18,198 nucleotides of DNA from Cudoniella acicularis (Eukaryota; Ascomycota; Leotiomycetes; Helotiales; Helotiaceae), in the NCBI GenBank assembly GCA_013054445.1, contig JAAMPI010001177.1, positions 1-18,198 on the forward strand, read 5' to 3'. The position numbers and the translations under genes were made by a program. The stretch's first letter is position 1; each line of letters opens with the position of its first letter. A model generated the notes under the pieces. The model did not search any database, was not told where the DNA came from, and saw only the letters and a program-made list of their open reading frames with translations. Shown here piece by piece: positions 8,289-18,052 of this stretch.

Positions 8289-9241
8289 AGTGAAACAGAC
8301 GTCAGCTCATCAGCCGTTCTTGCCGAGGGGATAGGTTCTTTCGACCCGATTAGTAGAATTTGGCTTTTGTTGTGTTCTCCAGTAATGAAATTCGAAACCC
8401 CATTTCTTAGCGATGCATATCAAATATACTTTCCTCGTCACGGCAAAAAAAGCGTGAACATCCCAATACTCGCCACTTCAAATAGTAGCTTGATTTAGTG
8501 ACCTAAAGAAATGCTAAATATTTATTAACAATTTTTTACCGTTATCGGATATTTTTGAGCTGGATTTTCTTAAATCGCTCACTCATCCACTCACTTCGTC
8601 TTTACTCTTCAACAGCCGCGTTAACTCACTTCCTTTGCCCCTTTGCCCTCTTCCTATTCCGTCTTATTCTCTCATCCCGTCTCTGCCAAAGCTACAAACC
8701 TCGGAGCTAAACACCACGAGTGGCCTTTCTTCTCTGTTTCAATTCTTCGCTCTCCCGCTAGCCAATCCTCCCAAACTCCAAAAGGTCGCTCTTCCAAAAC
8801 AAAATCAAACTACTCATAAATCACAACAACAAAGTCATTCACTCATAAACAAATCCTAAAAAGCATGTGGGCGGTAAAATAATATATTCTAATGACTCTC
8901 AAGCCCACAGAAATTGCATTTCTTTCATACGCTCGTTGCGCGAAGTTTAAGTTAATTATCCAAAACAACTAAAACCAAAACCAAAGTAAAAAAAAAAAAT
9001 AAGAATACCCTAAAGCCACAAGGCCAAAACGAAGTGAAGTGAGCAAAGAGAAATAAACCACCGACAATCGTCATTTATCCAACCTTCCGGATCCTCTACT
9101 TCTGTCTTTTCCCTATTGCAATTTCTGCGCGCGCAAAACCATATCCCATGTCCTATGTCAATTTATCTCTCCCAACGCCATCCATTTATGCTTCACGATC
9201 ATCGCATCCATTCTCATGACCCGCGCAACCCCTTGTACTGC
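8289..9241. other. intergenic region, no gene supported
   Basis: This 953-bp stretch lies between the permease stop and the stop of the convergent Ser-rich gene, so it should hold both 3' untranslated regions. It is AT-rich around 8500-8540 and 8880-9050, with a poly-A run near 8989-8999, and pyrimidine-rich between about 8580 and 8860. A 74-codon frame in the latter part is low-complexity and not convincing. Confidence 0.5.
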
Positions 9242-10651
9242 TTACGCAGTCCATCTCTTAACCTTCGGCGGGCCAGCCTTCACACCCGGGCCTGAAGTCG
9301 AAGAAGATTTCGGCGGCGGGGTATAAGTCGAGGAAGGCTGGGGCGAGCTGCTATGCGTAGTATAGGTGACCGGAGAAATCGATGAAGATGAGGAAGTGGA
9401 GATGGGAATGGAGGAGTATGTCGTAGGATTGAGGACGCAGACGCAACTGTAGGATTTAAGATTGTATTCGCCGTGTTCTCCTACGGGGCATGGAAATTTT
9501 GAGCAGTCCGGTGGCGTCCAGGTTGAGGAGGATGTGGATGATGAACTTGGGCTGGAAGTTGGCGATGTTGAGGAGTGGGAGGATGTTGAGGTTATGGAGA
9601 TGGAGGAGGAGGAAGAGGAGCTTCCTATTGAGCTTGAACGGGAAGAACTGCTGGTCGTGCTGACCGAAACGGAGGAGCTACTTGAAGTGGACGAGGAACT
9701 TCCAGTTGTGCTTGAAACGGAGCTGCTGCTACTGCTGCTCTGGCTAACTGAGGAACTGCTACTGGTCGAGCTGGAAACCGAGGAGCTGGAGACCGAGGAG
9801 CTGGAGACCGAAGAGCTGGAGACCGAAGAGCTGGAGACCGAAGAGCTGGAAACCGAAGAGCTGGAAACCGAAGAGCTGGAAACCGAGGAGCTGGAAACCG
9901 AGGAACTGCTCACAGAAGAACCGCTGCTTGTGCTTGAAGAGACGCTGCTGCCACCCGTGCTGGATGAAGACGACGTAGTGGATGAAACTGTTGAGGAGCT
10001 TGTTCCGGATGAAGAAGAGGATAGTGTAACGACACTTGAGGATGATGTTGTGGGCGACGCGGTAGAAGAGTTCGAGCTAGATGAAGAAGACGAATACGTG
10101 ATGATATTTGAGGGCGATGGTGAAGTAGACGATGTTATCGATGAGTTTCCGTATGGACCGCCAGGACCGGTTGGTGACACGGTAACTGTGACGGGTGGTG
10201 GAGGCGGAGGAGTATAGGTTACGACATCTGTCAGTGTCTCTATTATCGTAGTTGGAGAACCGTTTATGATTTCTATGTTGATATCCACGTTGTTGACCAC
10301 AATGACAGTAGTCTCTTCGTAGATAGCGACAACGCACTCGTGGGGTCCTGGTTGATAAGGGGGATAATATTCATAAACCCAAACTGTAGTGTAAAATTCT
10401 CCATAGTCGCAGGATGTAACAGTATTGGAGATAGTGACAACATATGGCGGCGGTGTAATATATGTTACTGGATTTGGTGCAGGTGTTGGAGGAGGTGGAT
10501 AATTGTTGACGGTGAGAGTTTCGGTGATAGTTTCGTAAGAAACTGTCGTGTAGTAGATTGTTTGAGGAGGAACTGGTGGCTGACAGTAAGGGTCAGAAGC
10601 AGAGACGAAGCTCGAGAGAAGCGCGATGGCGGTGGGGACGAAGAGCTTCAT
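9242..10651 (-). CDS. secreted Ser-rich mucin-like protein with pentapeptide repeats
   Basis: A single 469-aa open frame without introns. Residues 1-18 form a clear signal peptide (MKLFVPTAIALLSSFVSA). An N-terminal segment (about 20-165) is rich in Tyr, Pro and Thr-Val pairs, with Cys at 23, 81 and 106. A long Ser/Thr tract (about 168-375) follows and includes nine SSSVS-type pentapeptides. Next is a short Cys-containing module (C383, C388, C403, C405) and a Pro/Ser tail ending in a basic patch. There is no hydrophobic C-terminus, so GPI anchoring is not supported. The composition predicts heavy O-mannosylation and a cell-wall or extracellular matrix location. I do not recognise a named family. 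The opposite strand is also open across this tract because of codon composition and is not a gene. A perfect AGCATATATGCT palindrome about 200 bp upstream (10848-10859) may provide a TATA element. Confidence 0.8.
   Translation of the reverse strand: MKLFVPTAIALLSSFVSASDPYCQPPVPPQTIYYTTVSYETITETLTVNNYPPPPTPAPNPVTYITPPPYVVTISNTVTSCDYGEFYTTVWVYEYYPPYQPGPHECVVAIYEETTVIVVNNVDINIEIINGSPTTIIETLTDVVTYTPPPPPPVTVTVSPTGPGGPYGNSSITSSTSPSPSNIITYSSSSSSSNSSTASPTTSSSSVVTLSSSSSGTSSSTVSSTTSSSSSTGGSSVSSSTSSGSSVSSSSVSSSSVSSSSVSSSSVSSSSVSSSSVSSSSVSSSSVSSSSVSSSTSSSSSVSQSSSSSSSVSSTTGSSSSTSSSSSVSVSTTSSSSRSSSIGSSSSSSSISITSTSSHSSTSPTSSPSSSSTSSSTWTPPDCSKFPCPVGEHGEYNLKSYSCVCVLNPTTYSSIPISTSSSSSISPVTYTTHSSSPQPSSTYTPPPKSSSTSGPGVKAGPPKVKRWTA
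9768..9902. repeat. 15-bp minisatellite, nine units
   Basis: Nine uninterrupted 15-bp units with the pattern GAGCTGGARACCGAR (plus strand) encode the SSSVS pentapeptide on the minus strand, around residues 250-295 of the Ser-rich protein. Units differ only by silent A/G changes at two positions, which points to recent expansion or homogenisation. Degenerate units continue on both sides. Confidence 0.9.
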
Positions 10652-11571
10652 GATGCAGGATATGTGTGAGCCTGGAAATATGATTGGATTTAGGAAGTTG
10701 AGAAGGATAGGTATGTGTAGGCTTCAGTAGAGGAGTATTTTCTAGAACAGAAGACCCAAACGATTGTTTCAAGGAAATACTTGAGAAGTAGTGAACGGGA
10801 TTTGAATTGTGATGCTGTGAGAATGATTATAGAGGATGCTCCCTTAAAGCATATATGCTCTCCATCAGCCTTCATCACTGACCAGCCGTCTCTGACTCCG
10901 CAGCCTTCCACCATTCTCAACTTCGACGGACAAAAATAACAGCATTTTCTCGTGCCAAGCAGCCACACCTCGTGATCATTTGTGTCCTCACGCAACAACG
11001 GCGATGAAGACTCATCATTCGCGACGGGAAATAATGAGAGAATATTGGAAAAGGCATTTTCTCAGCCTGCCAAGTAGCTGGGCTCAGGAAAGGCTGCTTT
11101 CAGTCGAACATGGTTGGTATGGCTTGACTGTAAGGCTGAAACATTACGGTGTGGTTGAGGCTGTGCGAAAAACTTAACGGTCACCCCACGTAATTGGTGG
11201 TTTATTTTTGGGCATAGGCAGCTGTTGGGCAAAACAGCGAAGACTTGCATATCAGCCAGCCAGCCTTGTGGGTCGAGAAAGCTTTCGACAGGGTAGGATG
11301 AATCTACTAAACCGCCACCAAATCCTGCGATGGGAAACTTAATCCACTAGCGTCTTTTAAAATGTTTAAGAAACACGGTATTGTGGCATTTTGCCTAATG
11401 GCAACTCCCGAACTCTCGGCGAGTGTCTAGGGTGAGGCAAGTTCTGACGGTTGACCAATACAGTATTTTCTGCTCAATCTGCTGATAAGCATGATACCCG
11501 ACAAAATAATGTTTTTCTGGTGATTTTTCTGAAATTTTTCTGGGTAGTGTTTCAGCGCAGGTAGTCCAAGC

Positions 11572-11600
11572 GCTAATTTGATTTTCAAATTGAAATTAGC
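11572..11600. repeat. AT-rich inverted repeat
   Basis: GCTAATTT and AAATTAGC form 8-bp arms around a 13-nt centre, which itself contains part of an overlapping second hairpin (AATTTGA/TCAAATT). The function is unknown and it is weak as a terminator in a eukaryotic context. Confidence 0.35.
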
Positions 11601-13122
11601 TCTGAATTCGCCTTAAGACGCAAATGATGGTAAACTCCATGGGGGAGGGAGGTAGAAAAGCCCCAATGACAACAAGACAACGAAGCAATGCGATAGATGG
11701 GCATCTTCCGTGGTAGAATCCCTGGAAAACCAAAGGCACTATGCAAGACTAGAGGTTTGAAATCTCGTAAAAATATCTTTTCAGGTGATATCCCGTGAAG
11801 AGCATCAGCTGTGCGTGATACAAGAATGCATCCAATAAAGGACTCTATTTGACCAAGTCAAAGCTTCTCTGTTTGGAACCTACATGTACATATCTGACGT
11901 GTCTCGGAGGAGATCTTTCATCGTTTGTCCTTCTCGTTGTCCTCTGTCTGAATTTGAAGGCTGCCAAATCGGAATTGGGTATGTAGACTATCCCCCGACC
12001 TTCTCGTGAGGATTTACGGCAGGACAGAAAGGCATACTACTCCTCCAGATTCTTTTTCTTCTCGCCGAGTTGAAAATATTCATCGTAGACGAGTTTGTTA
12101 ATGGCCAAAACGGAATGCAGTTGCCGACAAGAGTATCGAGCTCATGAACTGTCGACCAGATAGCGATGTCATGACGGGGAGATCCTATCAAAGATGACTC
12201 ATCGACTGATTTAAGTCATTCCCACCAGCTCACACTGAAGAGGGCTCAACAAGGCCTTCTCGCCGCTGCTGCACCTAGCTTCCCGCAAGCGAGCCTGAAA
12301 CGACCGGCAATATCCCTAGACTTCTTCACAGGAAACCCTTATCTCAAAGCGTTTCTCTCGATGCGTCCTCGGCACAACCAATCCTCTCACAATGAGTACA
12401 TGTTTGTCGGATCCTCAATTCGGTATACCAGCCTGGTGGCTGGGAGCTTAGATGGCTCAAGGTTCGAGCAAGAGTTCGACTTGGCTGGTTCTTCGATATG
12501 TGATGGTGTCTGCAAAGTTGACAGACTGGAGACCTCGGAGAATTTTGGTAGCTCGCGGATGTTGATGGTGTCTTGCCCTTAAATTGACTCTTGAGCATGC
12601 CTCGAAGTGATGTTGGGGACGGAAGACAATTTGCGGGGAATTGTCTCGCTTGCTTGGCAATCAGGACAGGCAACGTTCCACGGACCACAGCGCGTTATTT
12701 CCTCCCGAGTCAACGACTGTCAAAGCTTCTCTTGCTTTTCTTTCCCTTCTGTCTCGAGATTCTGTTACTTTCTCGTTCCTTTTCCTTCTGGCGTTATATG
12801 TGTACCAGCAGTTTCATTGGCAGGAAAGCCAGCTGCCAAGTGTCAGTACAGAGGACTCCTTGTATTGTGCGATCCCAGAGCTCCCCAACCCAGGAATTGA
12901 TTTCATGTCAGGTTCGATGAGACCAGAGAATTTCCGTTGGCGAATCAAGATTGTTGCGAATTTACGGCCAGGTCAGGTGAGTCGACAGATGCTTTCAATA
13001 TTTTCAAGCTGTCTGGCAGTTCGCCAGTGCGCTGGCTGAAAGAAGGAAACCAAAACGCCTCCTGCGACTCATCGTGGGCCATCACGCCGTTGTTACTGGA
13101 GCCCGTTGGTTGCTGTTAGAAC

Positions 13123-13155
13123 AGCATTTGACTTTCGCTAGAGCATTTGACTTTC
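13123..13155. repeat. 14-bp direct repeat pair
   Basis: AGCATTTGACTTTC occurs at 13123-13136 and again at 13142-13155, five bases apart. The function is unknown; it could be a local duplication. Confidence 0.6.
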
Positions 13156-13407
13156 ACTCGCCTTGCACCCCAGAACATGCCTCCGAAGGGATTCAGGGGT
13201 AAACCGGGCAACATCAATAGATTCTGGGTCCTAAAGAAGAGGATGCTGTTAATATGTCTTATGTAAGCAAGACAGGTTCTTGAAAATTTAGCACGTATAT
13301 TGGTTTTTTGTAATTTCATAGTATGAAGTTGTCTCTGCAATGCGTGCCGCTTTGCTGGCACATGACGAAAGTCCGGACCTTTGAGGCTGGCTGATCAAAG
13401 GCTAATG

Positions 13408-13438
13408 AAGCCTCAATTGGGCCAGTAAGCCTCAATTA
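13408..13438. repeat. AAGCCTCAATT direct repeat with nearby inverted copy
   Basis: AAGCCTCAATT occurs at 13408-13418 and 13428-13438. An inverted TTGAGGCT copy lies at 13381-13388. The set could form alternative hairpins or be paired protein-binding sites. No gene is adjacent within 350 bp. Confidence 0.5.
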
Positions 13439-13797
13439 GTACCTTGCCTGTGCCGTAATGGCCTAAGTGGATGACCATTTCATCTGAGGCCTGAACCCCT
13501 ATCAGATAATCCACGATTGTGCATTTGAGCCGTCAACCAAGCATAGCATTTGTTGTCATAGCTGAGGAGGTAGAAATGACGATATTGATTCACCAAAACC
13601 TATCACTTTTCTATTTTATGCTGCGCTGTCGGTGTGCATGCAAACTGAATTTTTACCTCATGAAAAGTCTCCGTTTATCACTCTCAATTGTGAGTTGACA
13701 CTTACGATTCCTTCTTCAAGCCCCACGAAACATTCCATATATCCACCTCTTCCCCCGCTCCCTTTCCACCAATAAGATCTACAATTTGCTTCAAACA

Positions 13798-14233
13798 TGT
13801 CTTCCTTCAGAACCTTCCACACCGACACTGATAGCACTACCGCACTCATCGCCAGCTCCCGAAAATACGTCAAGACCGGAATTGGCGGTGCCGGAAACTA
13901 TCGAGATATTGCAAATACTCTCTCGAATCGGCCACGACCCCACAGAAGAATGGAGCCTTCATGACTGGAATAGGCGGAATTGGAAATCGCCATACCCCGA
14001 ACGAACGTGCTGTTACAAGCCACAAAGATGTTTTAGTGTTCAGGACTTTTCACACAAAGCGAAAATCGACAAGTTGGTATCACGGCATTGGAGGGGTCGG
14101 AAACCATGCCTCCTCTTCTGATGGATCTAGTTCGCCCTCGGTATCATCTTTTGCCCCCTCGAACACCAAATATTCTAGTGGGGCGGACAAGTTGAAAGGA
14201 AATATAGTTGGGTATTTTGGGGTTGGACAATAG
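13798..14233 (+). pseudogene. DUF3602-like small protein with GIGGxGN repeats, apparent frameshift
   Basis: From ATG 13798 the frame reads MSSFRTFHTD...KYVKTGIGGAGNYRDIANT and then stops at a TGA near 13959. From about 13922 a second frame continues the same type of protein: FMTGIGGIGNRHT, WYHGIGGVGN and a Ser-rich tail ending YFGVGQ with TAG at 14231-14233. Three glycine-rich GIGG[AIV]GN motifs at regular spacing resemble the fungal DUF3602 family, whose role is unknown. The frames differ by two nucleotides, and the switch falls at an ACTCTCTCG run (13917-13925), where loss of one CT would join them. I found no GT..AG intron in the right phase. It may be a pseudogene, a sequencing error, or a shorter protein starting at ATG 13961. 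An upstream pyrimidine-rich leader supports a real transcription unit. Confidence 0.55.
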
Positions 14234-14721
14234 AGTGTTGTTGCTTACTGGTCGAAGACAACTTCGAGGGGTGGGTTCCACCATCTAGATGCCGAAGCAG
14301 GACTGTCAAGCTTGAATTTCGTTGGAAAAGGGAAATACTGCACTTCGGAGATGAAAGAAAGTTTGTGTTGTCTTCTGGAAAATTACCCGTAATTGGTACG
14401 GTTTGGCGTTTTAGGGTGGCATGGAGACTCAAAATGGAGGTCCAAAAATGATACTATCAACACTTCTAACTGCTTCGTGATTGCGGTGACTCTTAGATTT
14501 GATCATTGCCCAAGTTGGTCCAATTCTATCTCATGCCTGTTTTATGAGCTCTTGACTGTAGTCCATTGTGAAAACCTCTCATCAACACGTCTCAGAAACG
14601 ACATCAAGAAGTATTCGGGTATTGCGGTGTCCAGGATACCTAAGTTGCTCGTAAAATAGGACTTTTGACCCGAATCAGTACGGAGATTTGTCAAGTATTT
14701 GTGTTTTCGATTCTGCTCTCT
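14234..14721. other. intergenic region between DUF3602-like and phosducin-like genes
   Basis: This 488-bp region lies between two convergent stop codons and probably contains both 3' ends. Short open frames here lack recognisable sequence. Nothing else is seen. Confidence 0.5.
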
Positions 14722-15384
14722 TCAATCCCAATCATCATCGTCACTTTCTTCCCTCTTTTCGACTTTGACGCCAAATCTTACACCAGCATTTTCAGTAGCC
14801 TTGGCCCTTTGTACCACGCCCGAGGCCAGAAGCCTTGCCTCCAGATCCTTCGTCGTAAAGGTATCCTGTGTATATCCCAAACCCTCAAACCCAACGATCC
14901 GATCAACGCTCTTGCCATCGACAAATGCCAGTATGCAAGGTAAAACCTGAATCTTCAGCTTCGTAACCAGAAAAGGCGCATTTTCCACATTCATCTTCAG
15001 GAATCGAGTATCGAAATGCTTAGGTGCTAACGTCTGAAGCCGTCAGTTCGGAAACATGCATCTCAAGCCAGAGTCCATCACCTCTAAATGATCGTCCATA
15101 ACACCACACCGAGCAAAATCGTCCTTTGCAAAATGTACGACAGCATACTTCACTTCGGTCGTCAAGTCCATTAATGCCTTCTCTTCTTTTATCTCGGTAT
15201 AGTGGCCAAAACCTTGGTTCTTCTGCGATTTTGCACGCGTAAATTCCGAGTGCAATTGTTGAATTCTTTGTTCGCGGAAGGCATCTAGGGCTGGAGAGTC
15301 TTCGAGGGAGGCAATGAGGGCATCTTCGTCATCAGAATGGGCGGCATCCAGGACGGAAGCGACGTGGGAATCGAGGTTGGCCAT
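14722..15384 (-). CDS. PLP1: phosducin-like / thioredoxin domain-containing protein 9 homologue
   Basis: Two exons, 15384-15082 and 15033-14722, separated by a 48-nt intron (GTGATG...CTTCAG with an ACTGAC branch), give 204 aa. The N-terminus is acidic and helical (SDDEDALIASLED), followed by a thioredoxin fold. That fold includes VVHFAKDDFARC (C93), HFDTRFLKMNVENAPFL, the cis-Pro region LKIQVLPCILAF and the very conserved VDRIVGFEGLG. It ends in an acidic DDDDWD tail. The usual thioredoxin CxxC is missing and only one Cys remains, as in this family, so it is not a disulfide reductase. Family members (yeast Plp1, human TXNDC9) act in the cytosol as cofactors of the CCT chaperonin in actin/tubulin folding. 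Length is near the 210-230 aa norm. ATG 15384 is the first Met; upstream in-frame sequence has none. It is divergent from the GDP-mannose transporter gene. Confidence 0.9.
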
Positions 15385-15969
15385 GTCGTCAATTTGGTGC
15401 AACAATATGGTTTGGAGTTGAGTGGTAGACGCGTTCAGTGGTTTTGACCGTAGGGTTCAACGCGGCTACAGAGAACAGCGCATGCTGTAGCAAATTTGGC
15501 CATTAAACTGCCGTTTAATGTGCTGCTGAATATGTAAAGGAAATTATATTCGAGACCTACCTCTATTCAATTTTATGAATTCCACTCCTTAGGAAAGAAA
15601 AATGTCTATAAATTCGTGCTGCCAGCTTGCCACAAAAAAGGTTCTTATCGGGAGGTTCGTAATCTTGCATCAACATCCTTGCCTGTCTAAAATTAAAAGG
15701 CGCTAAAGAAGCTGGAGAGGCTTGAGAGTCGAGAGGCCACAACTTATTTCCCATCACGTTTTACTCCTTCTCCAGGGCCCTGAAATCAACACCATCAACG
15801 AGCAAAACCGTCCCAAATCTCCCGACGAATGCTGCGATATTGACGATCCGGTACACTGCGCGACCCTCCCTAGCTCATCGATTCCCGCATCTTCGCGAAT
15901 CTCCTTTCACCGCACTTGCGCGTCCCCAAGCGAAACCCCCTACCCGGGCAGACTCGAGCTTCAGTCACG
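15385..15969. promoter_or_regulatory. divergent promoter between the phosducin-like gene and VRG4
   Basis: This 585-bp head-to-head region has no supportable gene. It carries a perfect inverted repeat CATTAAAC-TGCC-GTTTAATG at 15501-15520 and, near the transporter start, a pyrimidine- and C-rich leader typical of highly expressed fungal genes. Confidence 0.55.
15501..15520. promoter_or_regulatory. inverted repeat CATTAAAC-TGCC-GTTTAATG
   Basis: Two perfect 8-bp arms flank a 4-bp centre, 117 bp upstream of the phosducin-like ATG. The symmetry suggests a dimeric DNA-binding protein, possibly of homeodomain type because of the ATTAAA half-sites. No factor is identified. Confidence 0.3.
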
Positions 15970-17313
15970 ATGGACGACAAGAAGAATGAAGATTATGCCA
16001 TCAAGATGCCCGAATTCAGTGGGCGATCGTCGCCTGCTTCGCAGAGAGACCCATTCATCTCCAAATCCAATTCTCACCACAAAGCTGGTATACCTATACC
16101 CATTTCAAGCATCACAAACAGTCCAGGGATATCGATATTGGCATATTGTTTAGCTTCGATATCTATGACCGTCACGAATAAATATTGTGTTTCTGGAGCA
16201 AACTGGAATTTGAACTTCTTTTATCTTGGAATTCAAGTAAGCACCTTAGAACTTCATGGCCAGGGTAGAACTGATCCATCTCCAGTCTCTTGTCTGTATT
16301 ATTGCTATCATTATCTGCAAGCAAGTGGGCATGATCCAAAACTTAGCGCCCTTCGATACGAAGAAGGCAAAGACTTGTAAGGGCATATTTTTGAAATGAG
16401 AAAGCAAGATTCTAATTCTAGAAAATAGGGTTCCCGATTTCCCTTCTCCTAGTCGGTATGATCTATACTAGCACGAAGGCTCTTCAGTTTTTGTCCGTCC
16501 CGGTTTACACGATCTTCAAGAACTTGACAATCATTGTCATTGCATACGGAGAGGTTCTTTGGTTTGGCGGAAGCGTCACTGCCTCTGCCCTATTCTCATT
16601 CGGTCTTATGGTTCTTAGCTCCGTCGTTGCTGCGTGGGCAGACATTCAACATGCTCTGTACGGAAACGCTGAGGTGAAAACCGCAGAGACAGCTCTTGCA
16701 ATTTCTACCTTGAATGCTGGTTACATGTGGATGGGACTAAACGTGTTCTGCTCAGCGGCATACGTCCTCTCTATGCGTAAGGTTATCAAGAAGATGAACT
16801 TCAAGGATTGGGATAGTACGTTGACCCCTATTTTGTGTCTCTAGTTTTCAAATTTGTGCTAACCTTTCACTAGCCATGTTCTACAACAACCTCCTGACAA
16901 TCCCTGTCCTCTTTCTTTGCTCTCTCCTTTTCGAGGACTGGTCCTCTATCAACGTCGCTAAGAATTTCCCTCTGGAAAGCCGCAACAAGTTGATTACTAG
17001 CATGATCTACTCTGGACTGGCTACAATCTTCATCTCCTACTGCTCAGCTTGGTGTATTCGTGTCACATCATCGACTACATATTCTATGGTTGGAGCACTG
17101 AACAAGCTCCCTATTGCAGTTAGCGGTCTTATTTTCTTCGACGCACCGGTCACATTCGGCAGCGTCTCCGCTATTTTCATTGGTTTTGTCAGTGGTATTG
17201 TGTTCACATGGGCGAAGGTCAGGCAGACAGCGATGAACAAGATGACCTTGCCTACGCAGCAACCTGTGATGAGCGCTAGTTCACAGAGCAACCGAGATGC
17301 TTCAAGCTCATAG
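15970..17313 (+). CDS. VRG4: Golgi GDP-mannose transporter (Vrg4/Gmt family), four exons
   Basis: Exons 15970-16236, 16286-16376, 16429-16815 and 16874-17313 total 1185 nt, or 394 aa, close to the family norm. Introns are 49, 52 and 58 nt with GTAAGC, GTAAGG and GTACGT donors. The protein is a multi-spanning nucleotide-sugar transporter that brings GDP-mannose into the Golgi lumen in exchange for GMP, feeding N- and O-mannosylation and mannan synthesis. Diagnostic sequence includes [40 protein letters not shown] (251-256) and the GDP-mannose binding motif GALNK (322-326). ATG 15970 is preceded by no in-frame ATG in the leader and gives a short cytosolic tail, as in relatives. The second Golgi motif region and C-terminal Ser-rich tail are intact. 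Its role in mannosylation would matter for products such as the Ser-rich protein in this window, though no direct link is implied. Confidence 0.95.
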
Positions 17314-18052
17314 TTTGAGGTTTGTTTCTTGGCCCAATTTTGTTCATTCTGGGCCGCACTTTTTGGCACCTAGACTCGCGGCTGTTACTCGAGCATTCTC
17401 TCATGGAAAAGGAGAGCTTCTTAAATCTTGGTCCTCGCTTCAACGATACCAGAGGGGATCCTTCTTACTTGTGTATTATAATTTTTCCTTTGTTTCGAAT
17501 TTTAGAGGGCTGGACGAATTGGTCATACAGACTACATTGGCGTATGTCCGTCGCGGCTTGAAAAGCATGGACAAGATGGGCGTCGTTCTTGAATCATGGC
17601 GTACATTGTAAGGAGTATCACCAAGTACGAATAATGCAATATAGAAATCCTGAGCTTCGAAGATTCTTCCTGTGATAATTTAATTTTACAAGGTTGTGGA
17701 CCTTTGATAGGAAAAGCTTGATGAACTAAACTAAGTGGAATCTTGGACTACGAGACAGCACCAGCTAAAGGAAGCCTCTATTGTCTTTTTTATAGAGCTA
17801 TCTGCGCCTATAGAGAATACTTCAAAAAGGTTAGAGACCCCTTATCAAGAATAAATTATAGAAAGGGGCTCTTCTCGGTTAAACCAATGACGTTGGTTTG
17901 TTGCGTTTGCCAAAATTTATTCGCGTCGTTGAAACACAATGACAACTTAGAGCTGGACTCGACAGCTAATTGCTTTGCCCCAGATCTGGCATTTGAACGC
18001 CTGTTGCACCAAACTCGCACTATTATGTCAGGCAAACGCTAATCTCCCTAAA
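17314..18052. other. intergenic region between VRG4 and MMM1
   Basis: This 739-bp stretch should include the VRG4 3' end and the MMM1 promoter. A 99-codon frame at 17743-18042 has no family resemblance and overlaps the expected promoter, so I do not call it. An AT-rich patch (about 17785-17870) has repeated TATAGAG words and a CCCCTT/AAGGGG inverted pair (17838-17843, 17863-17868), perhaps a worn mobile-element fragment. Confidence 0.45.

Larger units (their letters stand above)
10652..13797. other. 3.1-kb gene-poor region, no supported gene
   Basis: Open frames here are short, overlapping on both strands, and none has recognisable protein features, so I call no gene. The left end should hold the promoter of the Ser-rich gene, including the 12-bp palindrome AGCATATATGCT at 10848-10859. 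An AT-rich inverted repeat (GCTAATTT at 11572-11579 with AAATTAGC at 11593-11600) and two sets of short direct repeats near 13123-13155 and 13408-13438 are present. I see no tRNA, rRNA or transposase signature. A non-coding RNA or a degraded element cannot be excluded. Confidence 0.5.

Noticed and set aside
9462..10217. A 251-codon plus-strand frame rich in Glu and Leu opposite the Ser-rich gene
   Set aside because: It is the mirror of Ser codons in the repeat tract on the other strand. The minus-strand protein has a signal peptide and sensible modules; this one has only low-complexity ELETE repeats.
12455..12480. GGTTCGAG resembling a tRNA B box
   Set aside because: It lacks the full B-box consensus, and there is no cloverleaf or A box around it.
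12344..13039. Overlapping frames of 97-132 codons on both strands
   Set aside because: They are mutually overlapping, have no domain or compositional sign of coding, and no supporting splice structure.
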